Notes: generated by a model from the letters alone, not told the origin. A DNA stretch of 42,968 bases from Paracoccus sp. (in: a-proteobacteria) (GCA_030538705.1 JAUNTL010000016.1:1-42968); one strand, 5' to 3'; positions 1 to 8,408 are shown, numbered from the stretch's first letter. Program-made: numbers and translations.

Positions 1-834
1 CTGGGCCGCGAGATCAAGGCGTCGTCTGGCGGCGCGGGCAAATATCGCGGCGGCTGCGGTTATCAGTCGCTGCGCATGGTCTGGAACGCCAAGGACTGGA
101 CGATGTTCTTTATGGGCAACGGCCATATCAGTTCCGACTGGGGGCTGATGGGCGGCTATCCCGCCGCATCCGGCTATCGGTTCGAGGCCCATGACACCGG
201 GCTGAAAGAGATCATAGCCTCGGGCGGAGAAATCCCCTCGGGCGGCGATCACGACCCGCAAAGCCCGGTCTGGGATGCGATGCTGCCCAAGGCCCGGATC
301 AAGCGCGACAAGCAGGCGATCACGACCGAGGCAATGTTCAAGGACTATGATCTTTACCTGAACTATATGCGCGGCGGGCCGGGCTTTGGCGATCCGCTGG
401 ACCGCGAGCCGCAATCCGTGGCCGATGATGTGAACGGCGGCTATCTGGTCGAACGCTTTGCGGCATCGGTTTACGGGGTGGCGCTGAAAATGGGCGAGAA
501 TGGGCTGTTCGGGGCCGATATGGCCGCGACCGAGGCGCTGCGCGCGCAGATTCGCAAGGAACGGCTGGCCCGTGCGGTGCCGACCCGCGACTGGATGGCC
601 AAAGAGCGCGCGCGCATCCTGGCCAAGGACGCCGGTTTGCAGGTGCAACAGATGTTCGCCGCCAGCTTCAAGCTTGGCCCGCGCTTTGAGCAGGACTTCC
701 GCAAGTTCTGGGATCTGCCCGACGATTGGAAGCTGATGGAGGCCGACCTGCCGATCCCGTCCTATGGCCGCGAATATTCGATGGACCTGTCCGAACTGCC
801 CGACGTGAAAACCGTCCAGTTCGTCGAGGAATAA
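1..834 (+). CDS. acxB: Acetone carboxylase alpha subunit (HyuB-type), 3' part
   Basis: This is the C-terminal 277 residues of a hydantoinase B/oxoprolinase-family protein; the frame is open from base 1, so the gene begins outside the window. The fragment opens with a glycine-rich GAGKYRGGCGYQSLR stretch typical of HyuB-type subunits. The next gene encodes an acetone carboxylase gamma subunit, which narrows the assignment from the broad hydantoinase/carboxylase family to acetone carboxylase, a cytoplasmic (alpha-beta-gamma)2 enzyme that carboxylates acetone to acetoacetate at the expense of ATP. The family alpha subunit is about 770 residues, so roughly two thirds are missing here. The gene letter follows the Xanthobacter acxABC order as I recall it. 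A related acetophenone or other ketone carboxylase cannot be excluded. The family call is firm; the exact ketone is inferred. Confidence 0.85.
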   Translation: MGREIKASSGGAGKYRGGCGYQSLRMVWNAKDWTMFFMGNGHISSDWGLMGGYPAASGYRFEAHDTGLKEIIASGGEIPSGGDHDPQSPVWDAMLPKARIKRDKQAITTEAMFKDYDLYLNYMRGGPGFGDPLDREPQSVADDVNGGYLVERFAASVYGVALKMGENGLFGADMAATEALRAQIRKERLARAVPTRDWMAKERARILAKDAGLQVQQMFAASFKLGPRFEQDFRKFWDLPDDWKLMEADLPIPSYGREYSMDLSELPDVKTVQFVEE

Positions 835-877
835 CGGCTGCGCCTTCGGGCGCGCCTCTGCAACAGGAGTTGAAACA

Positions 878-1378
878 ATGGCTTATACCAAGGCAAAGAT
901 CAAAGATCTGGTTGATGGCAATATCGACCGCGACACGCTGCAAACCATGCTGTCCACTCCCAAGGACAAGGAACGGTTTGAAATGTATCGGGACGTCTTG
1001 CAAGAACAGGTGCCGTGGGATGATCAGATCATCCTGCCGCTGGGGCCAAGGCTGTATATCGTTCAGCGCAAGGCGGATAACAAATGGATCGTCAAATCCC
1101 ACGCCGGGCACGAGTTCTGCGACTGGCGCGAAAACTGGAAACTGCATGCCGTCATGTATGTGCGTGAAACCGCCGAGGATATGGAACAGCTTTATCCCCG
1201 GCTGATGGCGCCGACCTCGGACTGGCAGGTGATCCGGGAATATTACTGCCCCAAATCCGGCGATCTGCTGGATGTCGAGGCGCCGACGCCGTGGTATCCG
1301 GTGATCCATGACTTTGAGCCGGACATCGACGCGTTTTATACGCAATGGCTGAATATTCCGGTCCCCGAACGCGCCTGA
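878..1378 (+). CDS. acxC: Acetone carboxylase gamma subunit
   Basis: This 166-residue protein matches the small acetone carboxylase gamma subunit in length (about 168 residues) and in recognisable segments: the N-terminal MAYTKAKIKDLVDGNID, the HEFCDWRENWKLHA block and the C-terminal EYYCPKSGDLLDVE-PTPWYPVIHDFEPD. The cysteines and histidines in the last two blocks are plausible metal ligands, consistent with a metal-dependent carboxylase. The gene lies 43 bp behind the alpha-subunit gene, with an AGGAG ribosome-binding site about 8 bp before its ATG, so it is translated in the same operon. A strong hairpin follows the stop codon. No beta subunit or regulator is visible because the operon extends to the left of the window. 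Confidence 0.88.
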   Translation: MAYTKAKIKDLVDGNIDRDTLQTMLSTPKDKERFEMYRDVLQEQVPWDDQIILPLGPRLYIVQRKADNKWIVKSHAGHEFCDWRENWKLHAVMYVRETAEDMEQLYPRLMAPTSDWQVIREYYCPKSGDLLDVEAPTPWYPVIHDFEPDIDAFYTQWLNIPVPERA

Positions 1379-1409
1379 CCGCGCGGGATATAGGCCAACC
1401 GGACAGAAA

Positions 1410-1435
1410 GGCTGGGCGCCCCGCGGCGCCCGGCC
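1410..1435 (+). terminator. GC-rich hairpin after acxC
   Basis: An 11-bp stem (GGCTGGGCGCC at 1410-1420 and GGCGCCCGGCC at 1425-1435, one G-T wobble, 4-nt loop CCGC) lies 32 bp after the acxC stop and before the convergent dehydroquinase gene. No run of T follows, so it may act as an mRNA 3' end stabiliser rather than a classical intrinsic terminator. Confidence 0.5.
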
Positions 1436-1521
1436 TGTCGGTTGGGCTGATGCGCGGGGGCGATGATCCGGGGGTGGTGCCAAAGGGGCTGTTAGCCCGC
1501 GCCCGGAACCCCCGGTGCGGT

Positions 1522-1977
1522 CTATGTGCCGGGTGACTGGCTGTCGCCGGTCAGTTCCGCCATCGCACGCACCGCGATGCCATAACCCTTTGGTCCCAGC
1601 CCGGCGATCACCGCGGTCGCCGCGGTCGAGACCAGCGAGTTGTGATAAATCGCCTCACGCCGGTGGATGTTCGAGATATGCAGCTCGATCACCGGTCCCG
1701 GAAATTGTTTGAGCGCATCCAGGATCGCGACCGATGTAAAGGTCAGGGCTGCCGGGTTGATGATGATCCCCGCGGCACCTGCGTCGATTGCCTCATGTAT
1801 CCAGTCGATCAGCTCATATTCGCGGTTCGACTGGCGAAAGACGACCTCGGCGCTGCCGGCGGCCCTGCGGCACATATCCTCGACCTCGGCGAGGGTGGTG
1901 TGGCCATAGATCTCTGGCTCGCGCCGGCCCAGCCGGTTCAGGTTCGGGCCGTTCAGGATGTAAAGTGGTCCGTTCAT
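1522..1977 (-). CDS. Type II 3-dehydroquinate dehydratase-like protein, divergent active site
   Basis: This 151-residue protein has the length and fold signatures of type II dehydroquinase (AroQ): [18 protein letters not shown] at residues 8-25, including the loop arginines and Tyr24, then Asn74-Pro75 and the ELHISNIH block at 98-105. The family reaction is dehydration of 3-dehydroquinate to 3-dehydroshikimate in aromatic synthesis or quinate breakdown. Two positions differ from the canonical enzyme: the THTS histidine is Phe80 (LTFTS) and the arginine of REEFRHHS is Tyr111 (REAIYHNS). It is the last gene of a TRAP transporter operon, 16 bp after dctM and with a GGGGG ribosome-binding site. 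It is therefore more likely a catabolic paralog with a changed substrate than the housekeeping AroQ. The fold assignment is secure; the activity is uncertain. Confidence 0.82.
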   Translation of the reverse strand: MNGPLYILNGPNLNRLGRREPEIYGHTTLAEVEDMCRRAAGSAEVVFRQSNREYELIDWIHEAIDAGAAGIIINPAALTFTSVAILDALKQFPGPVIELHISNIHRREAIYHNSLVSTAATAVIAGLGPKGYGIAVRAMAELTGDSQSPGT

Positions 1978-1993
1978 TGTGATACCCCCAGGA

Positions 1994-3295
1994 TCAGCCC
2001 GTATAGCCGAAAAGGCGCGGGACGAAGAGAACGAAATCCGGCAGGACGGTCACGATGAACAGCGCCGCCAGCAGCCCCAGCAGAAAGGGCAGCGTATCGC
2101 GCAGGATCGCCGACATGGACGCCCCGGAGATCCGCTGCACGACGAACAACAGCAGCCCATAGGGCGGCGTTACCAGACCCAGCATGACGTTGAACACGAC
2201 CACGACGCCGAAGTGAATCGGATCAATGCCAAGGGCCTGCGCGGTCGGCAGCAGCACCGGCACCACGATCAGGATGATGGTCGTGCCCTCCAGCAATGCG
2301 CCAAGCAGCAAGAGCAGGATATTGACCAGCAGCAGGAATGTCAGCGGTGTCAGATCAAAGGTCAGCAGGAAAGCGTTGATCGAGGTCGGGATGTTCTCGA
2401 CGGTAACGACATAGTTGAACACCATGGCCGCCGCGATCAGCATCCCGATCGAGGTCGTGGTCCGTGCCGCGCCGACAAGCGCGCCATAGAACTCGGCCAG
2501 CCCGACATCGCGGTAAAACAGGGTCGAGACCAGCAACGCATAAAGTGCGGCGACGGCTGCGGCCTCGGTCGGGGTCATGACCCCGCCGCGCAGACCGATG
2601 ATCAGCACGACCGGCAGCATCAGCGCGGGCAGGGCGCGGATGGTGATGCCGGGCAATGCGCGCAGCGGAACCGGCGGCTCGGTCGGAAAGTTCTGGCGCC
2701 GCGCGCTCCATCCCACGATCAGCATCTGGCTGAACGAGATCAGTAGACCCGGCAGGATGCCCGCCAGAAACAGAAACCCGATCGACGCATTCGAGACGAG
2801 CGCATAGATTACCATCGGGATCGACGGGGGCAAAATCGGCGCGACGACCGAGGTAACGGCGCTCAGCGCGGCGGCAAAGGACGGGGTATAGCGCCCGCCC
2901 TCGGTCATCATGCGCATCATCATCTTGCCCATCCCCGCCGCATCCGCGATCGCCGAGCCGGACATCCCCGCGAACAGCAGCGATTGCAGGACGTTGACCT
3001 GCGCCAGCCCGCCACGGAAGCGCCCGACCAGTGCATTGGCGAAATGCATGATGCGCATGGTCATCGAGCCGGAATTCATCAGCTCAGCCGCGAGGATGAA
3101 CAGCGGCACGGCCAGCATGGTATAGCTGGAATACATGGAGTTCAGCAGCTGCTCGGCCGCGGTGCCCATGTCCAGCCCGGCAAGGAACAGATAGACAATC
3201 GAGGCGACGATCATCGAATGCGCGACCGGCAGCCCCATCAGGGCAAGCGCGCAAAGGGTGATGATGCATAGCGTGAAGGGGTCGGACAGGCTCAT
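1994..3295 (-). CDS. dctM: TRAP transporter large permease, DctM family
   Basis: This is the large integral membrane subunit of a tripartite ATP-independent periplasmic (TRAP) transporter: 433 residues with about 12 hydrophobic segments. It carries typical DctM features such as [12 protein letters not shown] near the N-terminus, the [19 protein letters not shown] segment and [16 protein letters not shown]. It would use the sodium gradient to import the ligand delivered by DctP. The frame is open further upstream, but the true start is the ATG at 3295: it overlaps the dctQ stop codon in an ATGA of four bases, and the extra 66 upstream codons are antisense-like sequence inside dctQ. The dehydroquinase-like gene follows in the same operon. 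Confidence 0.93.
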   Translation of the reverse strand: MSLSDPFTLCIITLCALALMGLPVAHSMIVASIVYLFLAGLDMGTAAEQLLNSMYSSYTMLAVPLFILAAELMNSGSMTMRIMHFANALVGRFRGGLAQVNVLQSLLFAGMSGSAIADAAGMGKMMMRMMTEGGRYTPSFAAALSAVTSVVAPILPPSIPMVIYALVSNASIGFLFLAGILPGLLISFSQMLIVGWSARRQNFPTEPPVPLRALPGITIRALPALMLPVVLIIGLRGGVMTPTEAAAVAALYALLVSTLFYRDVGLAEFYGALVGAARTTTSIGMLIAAAMVFNYVVTVENIPTSINAFLLTFDLTPLTFLLLVNILLLLLGALLEGTTIILIVVPVLLPTAQALGIDPIHFGVVVVFNVMLGLVTPPYGLLLFVVQRISGASMSAILRDTLPFLLGLLAALFIVTVLPDFVLFVPRLFGYTG

Positions 3296-3798
3296 TTCCT
3301 GCGGTCCCCGGCCGCGCCGCCGGCCGGCCCGCCTTTGCAAAGCGCCGCCCGGACCAGCCAGACATAGCGGATCACCACGGCGGCCGCGAAGATGATATAG
3401 ATCGAGAACAGCCAGTCGAACCTGATCTTGAGATAGGCCGTCGATTGCCGCTTCATAAAGGTCACATAATCCCAGGCCGCCGGCAGCGACCACAGATAGA
3501 CCCCGATCAGCACAAGGCCGCTGATGATCGCAAAGACCCGTGCGACCGGGCGCGCCACCGCGCCTGACAGCAGGTCAAAACGGATCTCCTCATCCTCGCG
3601 GGCGACAAAGGCGGCGCCCCACAGAACCAGCCACAGCCACATGATGACCGACAGTTCAGACGCCCAGCCGGTCGGCCAGTTCAGAAAATAGCGGAAAATG
3701 ATCTGGGCGACGAAAGCAAAGAACAGGACGCCCAGCATCAGGGCCTGAATATTCTCGGCCCGGCGCGCCAGCCAGCCGGCGATCTTGCGCGGATTCAT
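3292..3798 (-). CDS. dctQ: TRAP transporter small permease, DctQ family
   Basis: This 168-residue protein has four predicted membrane helices and the conserved DctQ core FRYFLNWPTGWASELSVIMW around residues 39-58, followed by REDEEIRFDLL. It is the small membrane subunit that pairs with DctM in TRAP importers. The start codon has an AAAGG ribosome-binding site, and the stop codon overlaps the dctM start by four bases, implying coupled translation. It lies 87 bp after dctP, separated by a hairpin-forming GC-rich sequence. Confidence 0.92.
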   Translation of the reverse strand: MNPRKIAGWLARRAENIQALMLGVLFFAFVAQIIFRYFLNWPTGWASELSVIMWLWLVLWGAAFVAREDEEIRFDLLSGAVARPVARVFAIISGLVLIGVYLWSLPAAWDYVTFMKRQSTAYLKIRFDWLFSIYIIFAAAVVIRYVWLVRAALCKGGPAGGAAGDRRK

Positions 3799-3841
3799 GA
3801 AGAACCTTTCCCGATAGCGGTCCTGTAGGCCAAGGCTGAAA

Positions 3842-3869
3842 GGGGCGCGGCCCGTGCCCGGCCGCCCCC
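3842..3869 (-). terminator. Hairpin between dctP and dctQ
   Basis: GGGGCGCGGCCC at 3842-3853 can pair imperfectly with the C-rich run ending at 3869, giving a GC stem with a small bulge between the binding-protein gene and the two permease genes. On the coding (minus) strand it is followed by TTTC only. Such elements often protect the binding-protein mRNA and lower read-through into the membrane genes; that role is inferred here. Confidence 0.4.
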
Positions 3870-3885
3870 GATCTGCGCGCGTGAC

Positions 3886-4872
3886 CTACATGCCGTTGAT
3901 CCGCTCCAGCATCCCCTCGGGCCAGTTGGCCGCCATGGGCGAGGCCGAATAGACCGTCTGCGCATGATCACGGAAGGCCGCGACATCAGGCTCATAGATC
4001 TCCAGCCCCTGCTCGCCAAAAAAGGTCGCAAGGCTTTCCTCGTTTTTCAGATGTTCGGCGGTGCTCCATGCGATTGCGGCATCTGCTGCGGCCTGAACGC
4101 GGGCCTGATCCTCGGGGCCGAGATCGTTCCAGACCCGGTTCGAGATGGTCAGCAGGTCAAAGCCGACCAGATGCGAGGTCAGCACGATCTGGTCCATGAC
4201 CTCATAGAACTTCATGTTCTGGACATTGGGCAAGGGGTTGTCCTGCCCGTCAATCGCCCCGGTCTGAAGCGCGGTATAAACCTCGGCATAGGCCACCGGG
4301 GTCGGGTTCGCGCCAAGCGCCTCGCCCAGAAACTGCCACGCCTCGCCGCCCGGCATGCGCAGGCGGATGCCGGACATATCCGCCGGGGTCGAGATCTTGC
4401 GATCGCCGCGCAACCCGACCTGACGGGTGCCGAAATAGGTCGGGCCGAGGATGTGAACGTCCAGACGGTCAGACGCCATCTGCCTCATTTCCTTGCCTGC
4501 ATCCGATTCGAAAAAGGCCAGCAGGTGATCGGCGTCGCGGAACAGATAGGCCGAGGTCAGGATCGACCATTCCGGCAGCTGCTCGGCAATATCCTGCGGC
4601 GCGATATTGCCCATTTCCAGATTGCCACGTTGCAGGGCGATCAGTTCGGTGCCCTGACGAAACAGCGTCCCGCCGTAAAAGCCCTGAAAGGCAAAGCCGT
4701 CTCCCAGCTCTTCGGTGAACCGTTTCATCATCTCGGCGCGGATGTCCTGATCCGAGAAAACGGCCGAAAAGCGAAGCGTGGTCTCGGCCTGCGCCGGACC
4801 GTGGGTTGCCCCCAGCATGACAAGCGCCGCGCCGGCGGCCATGACCATGCGGCGGGTCCATGAATGGGTCAT
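3886..4872 (-). CDS. dctP: TRAP transporter substrate-binding protein, DctP family
   Basis: This 328-residue periplasmic binding protein has a signal peptide (TRRMVMAAGAALVMLG, cleavage near AQAET). Its arginine pair leaves a Tat-type route possible. DctP features include GGTLFRQGTELIALQRGNLEMG at about residues 68-89, the R-R-M-P-G-like core IRLRMPGGEAWQFLGEALGANPTPVAYAEVYTALQTGAIDGQDNPLPNV at 171-219, and the arginine of LRLRMP, which in this family usually contacts the ligand carboxylate. A carboxylic acid is therefore the expected ligand. The dehydroquinase-like gene at the end of the operon suggests an alicyclic acid such as quinate or shikimate, but this is inference. The start has a GGGAGGAA ribosome-binding site, and the gene is the first of the operon. 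Confidence 0.93.
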   Translation of the reverse strand: MTHSWTRRMVMAAGAALVMLGATHGPAQAETTLRFSAVFSDQDIRAEMMKRFTEELGDGFAFQGFYGGTLFRQGTELIALQRGNLEMGNIAPQDIAEQLPEWSILTSAYLFRDADHLLAFFESDAGKEMRQMASDRLDVHILGPTYFGTRQVGLRGDRKISTPADMSGIRLRMPGGEAWQFLGEALGANPTPVAYAEVYTALQTGAIDGQDNPLPNVQNMKFYEVMDQIVLTSHLVGFDLLTISNRVWNDLGPEDQARVQAAADAAIAWSTAEHLKNEESLATFFGEQGLEIYEPDVAAFRDHAQTVYSASPMAANWPEGMLERINGM

Positions 4873-5130
4873 TTCGTTCCTCCCTTCCCTGAGGTTCTGC
4901 GGCGAGGCCGCATCCTTGGGAAATTATTGGCATGGTGCGAAATCTGCATCAATATTTGATTAAAAAATTCTCATATATTCCGAAAGATATCGGTTGTATG
5001 CTGTCTTTCCGGTTGTGACGCTGGCGACCGGCACGATCAGTTGATCGGTTGGCCGGGGTGCATTGCACCGCCGGCCGCTATCGGGAATAGTCCGGCCGCG
5101 CGCCAGAACACAGACAGCAAGGACAGGACG
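4873..5130 (+). promoter_or_regulatory. Divergent promoter region, TRAP operon / aldehyde dehydrogenase
   Basis: This 258-bp region separates the dctP start from the oppositely oriented dehydrogenase. Positions 4920-5010 are clearly AT-rich against a GC-rich background (ATATTTGATTAAAAAATTC and CATATATTCC runs), as expected for a shared promoter and operator zone. TTGTATGC at 4994-5001 resembles one arm of the palindromes near 24.8 kb, but no matching second arm is present. No individual promoter could be fixed with confidence. Confidence 0.5.
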
Positions 5131-6645
5131 ATGAGCTTTAATCCCCATGGCAACCACCTGATCGCCGGCGAATGGATCGGCACGGATATCAAGTTCCGCT
5201 CTGAGCCGGCGCATGGTCCGGCACATGAGTTCAGCACCGGCACGGCTGATCTGGTCGATCGCGCCGCCCGCGCGGCCGAGGAAGCGTTCTGGGAATACGG
5301 CTATCTCCCGCGCGAGGCCCGTGCCGGATTTCTGGATGCCATCGCCGACGAGATCGAGGCCCGCGCCGAGGCGATCACCGAAATCGGCACGCAGGAAACC
5401 GGCCTGCCCGCCGCCCGCCTGCAAGGCGAGAGGGGTCGCACGACCGGGCAACTGCGCCTGTTTGCCGATCATATCCGCAAGGGTGACTATCTGGACCGGC
5501 GCCATGATGCGGCCCTGCCGGATCGCCAGCCGCTGCCGCGCCCCGACCTGCGCATGATCCAACGCCCCATCGGCCCGGTCGCGGTGTTCGGTGCGTCGAA
5601 TTTTCCGCTGGCCTTTTCGACGGCGGGCGGGGATACCGCCGCCGCCCTTGCGGCCGGTTGCCCTGTGGTGGTCAAGGGCCATTCCGCCCACCCCGGCACC
5701 GGCGAGATCGTGGCCGAGGCCATTGCCGCCGCCATCACGCGGACCGGCATGCCCAGGGGCGTGTTCAGCCTGATTCAGGGCGGGCGTCGCGATGTCGGCG
5801 AGGCGCTTGTCCGGCATCCGCTGATCAGGGCGGTGGGCTTTACCGGCAGCCTTGCGGGGGGGCGTGCGCTGTTTGATCTCTGTGCCGCGCGGCCCGAGCC
5901 GATCCCCTTTTTCGGCGAGCTGGGCAGCGTCAATCCGATGTTCATCCTGCCAGCCGCCGCCACCGCGCGCGGCGCGGCGATCGGCAAGGGCTGGGCGGGG
6001 TCGCTGACCATGGGGGCAGGGCAGTTCTGCACCAATCCCGGCATCGCCGTGATCGACAGGGGCGCTGCCGGCGATGCGCTGATCGCGGCCGCAGTCGAGG
6101 CCCTGCGCGAGACCGCCCCGCAGGTCATGCTGACCGGTGGCATCGCACGGGCCTATCATGACGGCAAGGCGCGGTTCGATGCCCGCAACGCCGTCCGTCC
6201 GCTGCTGACCACCGACAGCGCCGGGCGCGAGGCCGGCCCGAACCTTTATGAAACCGATGCCGCCAGCTATCTTCAGGATCATTCTCTGGGTGAAGAGGTC
6301 TTTGGCCCGCTGGGTCTGGTCATCCGCACCGACGGGATCGAGGACATGCTGCGGCTGGCGCGCGGGTTCGAGGGGCAGTTGACCGCGACCCTGCACATGG
6401 ATGCCGGCGACGCTGATGACGCCCGCCGCCTGTTGCCGGTCCTTGAACGCAAGGCGGGCCGCGTGCTGGCCAATGGTTTCCCGACCGGGGTCGAGGTTGC
6501 TGACAGCATGGTCCACGGCGGCCCTTATCCGGCCAGCACGAATTTCGGCGCGACCTCGGTCGGGACGCTGGCCATCCGCCGCTTTCTGCGGCCGGTGTGT
6601 TATCAGAACATCCCTCAGGAGGTGCTGCCCGCCGATCTGACCTGA
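5131..6645 (+). CDS. NADP-type aldehyde dehydrogenase, possible 2-oxoglutarate semialdehyde dehydrogenase
   Basis: This 504-residue aldehyde dehydrogenase belongs to the branch containing alpha-ketoglutaric semialdehyde dehydrogenases. It shows the GASNFPLAFSTAGGDTAAALAAGCPVVVK cofactor region, a general-base Glu in FFGELGSVNP (about residue 263) and the catalytic Cys in GQFCTNPG (about residue 300). It would oxidise a dicarboxylate semialdehyde to the acid in the cytoplasm. The frame is open 30 codons upstream, but the ATG at 5131 has an AAGGACAGGA ribosome-binding sequence and starts the usual MSFNPHGNHLIAGEWI. It diverges from the TRAP operon. It could serve that operon or supply the last step of 4-hydroxyproline breakdown encoded at 19-21 kb. 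The family is certain; the substrate is inferred. Confidence 0.85.
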   Translation: MSFNPHGNHLIAGEWIGTDIKFRSEPAHGPAHEFSTGTADLVDRAARAAEEAFWEYGYLPREARAGFLDAIADEIEARAEAITEIGTQETGLPAARLQGERGRTTGQLRLFADHIRKGDYLDRRHDAALPDRQPLPRPDLRMIQRPIGPVAVFGASNFPLAFSTAGGDTAAALAAGCPVVVKGHSAHPGTGEIVAEAIAAAITRTGMPRGVFSLIQGGRRDVGEALVRHPLIRAVGFTGSLAGGRALFDLCAARPEPIPFFGELGSVNPMFILPAAATARGAAIGKGWAGSLTMGAGQFCTNPGIAVIDRGAAGDALIAAAVEALRETAPQVMLTGGIARAYHDGKARFDARNAVRPLLTTDSAGREAGPNLYETDAASYLQDHSLGEEVFGPLGLVIRTDGIEDMLRLARGFEGQLTATLHMDAGDADDARRLLPVLERKAGRVLANGFPTGVEVADSMVHGGPYPASTNFGATSVGTLAIRRFLRPVCYQNIPQEVLPADLT

Positions 6646-7328
6646 TCGCGCGGTCCGGTGCCGCGCAATGGGTGCGGCGGCGCGGCGCCTGCGCCCCGCG
6701 TTTGCATGGGCAGCCAGCAGCCGTCACGCGTTCCGCTGGGCGATCCCGCTGCGCCCCGCGCATGCATGGGGCAGCCGCTCCGCTCCAGCCGGCTTTCGGC
6801 AATATGGGCCGCCCGCCGCGCGCCCCGCGCATCCACGGACAGCCGGCGCCGGACAGCCTGTGCGGACAGGCCGGCCAGCATCATCGCGGCCACCGCCTCG
6901 CCACAAGGCGGTGGCGGTGGCAGAATGACCCGGGTGCGTTCGTTTTTGACCGCGCCTGCCCCGCGCATCCATGGACAGCCGGCACCGGACAGCGCACGCG
7001 GACGGGCCGGCCAGCATCATCGCGGCCACCGCCTCGCCACAGGCTGCGGCCTCGCCACAAGGCGGGGGCGGTGGCAGAATGACCCGGGTGCGTTCGTTTT
7101 TGACCGCGCCGGCCCCGCGCATCCACGGACAGCCGGCGCCGGACAGCCTGTGCGGACGGGCCGGCCAGCATCGGCGCGGTCACCGCCTCGCCACAGGCTG
7201 CGGCCTCGCCACAAGGCCGGGGCGGTGGCATACTGACCCCGGAGGCGTCCGTTCTTGACCGCGCGTGGCGGCGGGCGTAACGCGGCCCGGCCGGCGCCAT
7301 GGGCCGTCTGTTTCTGAAAGGTCACGAC
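6646..7328. other. Gene-free, repeat-bearing region
   Basis: No credible gene lies in these 683 bp. Long open frames exist in several phases only because the DNA is extremely GC-rich. The same translated motifs recur in different frames, which is what repeats of length not divisible by three produce. Besides the three long tandem units (6823-7266), shorter decayed copies of the unit's first 25 bp occur near 6690 (GCGCCCCGCGTTTGCATGGG) and near 6753 (GCGCCCCGCGCATGCATGGG). Confidence 0.75.
6823..7266. repeat. Three tandem imperfect repeats of 136, 154 and about 154 bp
   Basis: Units start with CCCCGCGCATCCA at 6823, 6959 and 7113 and end with a TTTTTGACCGCGCC-type sequence. Units two and three carry an extra 18 bp (CAGGCTGCGGCCTCGCCA), a local duplication of the CTCGCCACA motif. 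Each unit holds an inverted repeat: CCACCGCCT and AGGCGGTGG in unit one, with the arms largely kept in the others. Unit lengths of 136 and 154 are not multiples of three, arguing against a repeat-protein gene. Function is unknown. Confidence 0.85.
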
Positions 7329-8270
7329 ATGGATGGTCCGATCCGTGGCATCTTGCTGAAATGCGCCTCTGTCACCGTGTTCACGGTGATGGCCGCCATC
7401 GTCAAGGCAACCTCGGAGGGCGGGCTGGGCGTGCCGCCGGGTCAGCAGGTGTTCTTTCGCTCGTTCTTTGCGATTCCGGTGATCCTCGTCTGGCTGATCT
7501 GGGCGCGCCAGCTGGGCACGGGGCTGCGCACCTTTCGCCCGATGGGCCATGTCTGGCGCGGGCTGGTCGGCACGGCGGCGATGTTTCTGGGCTTTTGGTC
7601 GCTGGCCCTGATCCCCTTTCCCGAGGCGACGGCAATCGGCTATGCCGCGCCGCTGCTGGTCGTCATCTTTGCCGCGATGTTTCTGGGCGAGGATGTGCGC
7701 CTGTTCCGGCTGTCCATGGTCGGGCTGGGGCTGATCGGCGTGCTGATCGTGTTATCACCCAGCATCGGCACCCAGCCGGGCAATGACCGGCTGGCCGAGA
7801 TGCAGCGCAGCCTCGGCGCGGTTCTGGCACTGGGTGCTGCGGTCTGTGCGGCGCTGGCGCAGATCTTTGTGCGCAAGCTGGTTGCGGATGAACGCACCTC
7901 GGCCATCGTGTTCTGGTTCTCGGTCACAGCATCGGTGCTGGCGCTGCTGACGCTGCCCTCGGGCTGGGTCTGGCCGGAGCCGGCGACGGCGGCGCTGCTG
8001 GTTGCCACCGGGCTGCTGGGCGGGCTGGGGCAGATCCTGCTGACCTCGGCCTACCGGCATGGCGAGGCGTCGCTGGTCGCGCCGTTTGAATATGTCTCGA
8101 TCCTGCTGGCCATCGCCATCGGCTGGTTCCTGTTTGACGAGGCGGCGACATGGACGATGCTCGCGGGGGCATCACTGGTGATCGTGGCCGGGCTGCTGAT
8201 CATCTGGCGCGAGCGCCGTCTGGGGCTGGAACGCAACCGCCAGCGCAAGGCGATGACGCCGCAGGGCTAG
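7329..8270 (+). CDS. DMT-superfamily (EamA) membrane transporter
   Basis: This 313-residue inner-membrane protein has ten hydrophobic segments in two EamA repeats, the first ending near residue 140 and the second starting near SLGAVLALGAAVCAALAQIFVRKLV. PFPEATAIGYAAPLLVVIFAAMFLGE and EASLVAPFEYVSILLAIAIGWFLFDE are the typical repeat ends of drug/metabolite exporters. The substrate cannot be read from sequence. An ATG ten codons upstream (7299) is possible, but the ATG at 7329 has an AAAGG ribosome-binding site at 7 bp. The gene is alone on its strand and follows the tandem-repeat region, which may hold its promoter. A hairpin follows the stop. Confidence 0.88.
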   Translation: MDGPIRGILLKCASVTVFTVMAAIVKATSEGGLGVPPGQQVFFRSFFAIPVILVWLIWARQLGTGLRTFRPMGHVWRGLVGTAAMFLGFWSLALIPFPEATAIGYAAPLLVVIFAAMFLGEDVRLFRLSMVGLGLIGVLIVLSPSIGTQPGNDRLAEMQRSLGAVLALGAAVCAALAQIFVRKLVADERTSAIVFWFSVTASVLALLTLPSGWVWPEPATAALLVATGLLGGLGQILLTSAYRHGEASLVAPFEYVSILLAIAIGWFLFDEAATWTMLAGASLVIVAGLLIIWRERRLGLERNRQRKAMTPQG

Positions 8271-8285
8271 GGCGCAGGCCCGCCA

Positions 8286-8308
8286 GCCCATGCCGCAGCG
8301 GCGTGGGC
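8286..8308 (+). terminator. Hairpin between convergent genes
   Basis: GCCCATGCC (8286-8294) and GGCGTGGGC (8300-8308) form a 9-bp stem with one wobble and a 5-nt loop, flanked by further pairing GCCCGC/GCGGGC. It lies between the transporter stop (8270) and the convergent phospholipid operon end (8409). It could terminate transcription in both directions, although it lacks a T run. Confidence 0.5.
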
Positions 8309-8408
8309 CGCGGGCGGGGCGTGCTTTGGGGAATTGCCCGCGACCGGACAAACATACCGGCAAGCGGGCTGTCACATCCGGCGCGCCCGCCCGGTGAGCG
8401 GGCTACGA

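Noticed and set aside
4960-6516. 518-residue minus-strand open frame
   Set aside because: It is antisense to the clear aldehyde dehydrogenase gene, with no domain resemblance.
6658-7236. Open frames of 95-192 residues across the tandem repeats
   Set aside because: Repeat units of 136 and 154 bp shift the frame, so the same peptide motif appears in several frames. No ribosome-binding site or family resemblance was seen.
6823-7266. CRISPR-like array
   Set aside because: Only three long, nearly contiguous units without unique spacers of regular length, and no cas genes in the window. It is a tandem duplication.
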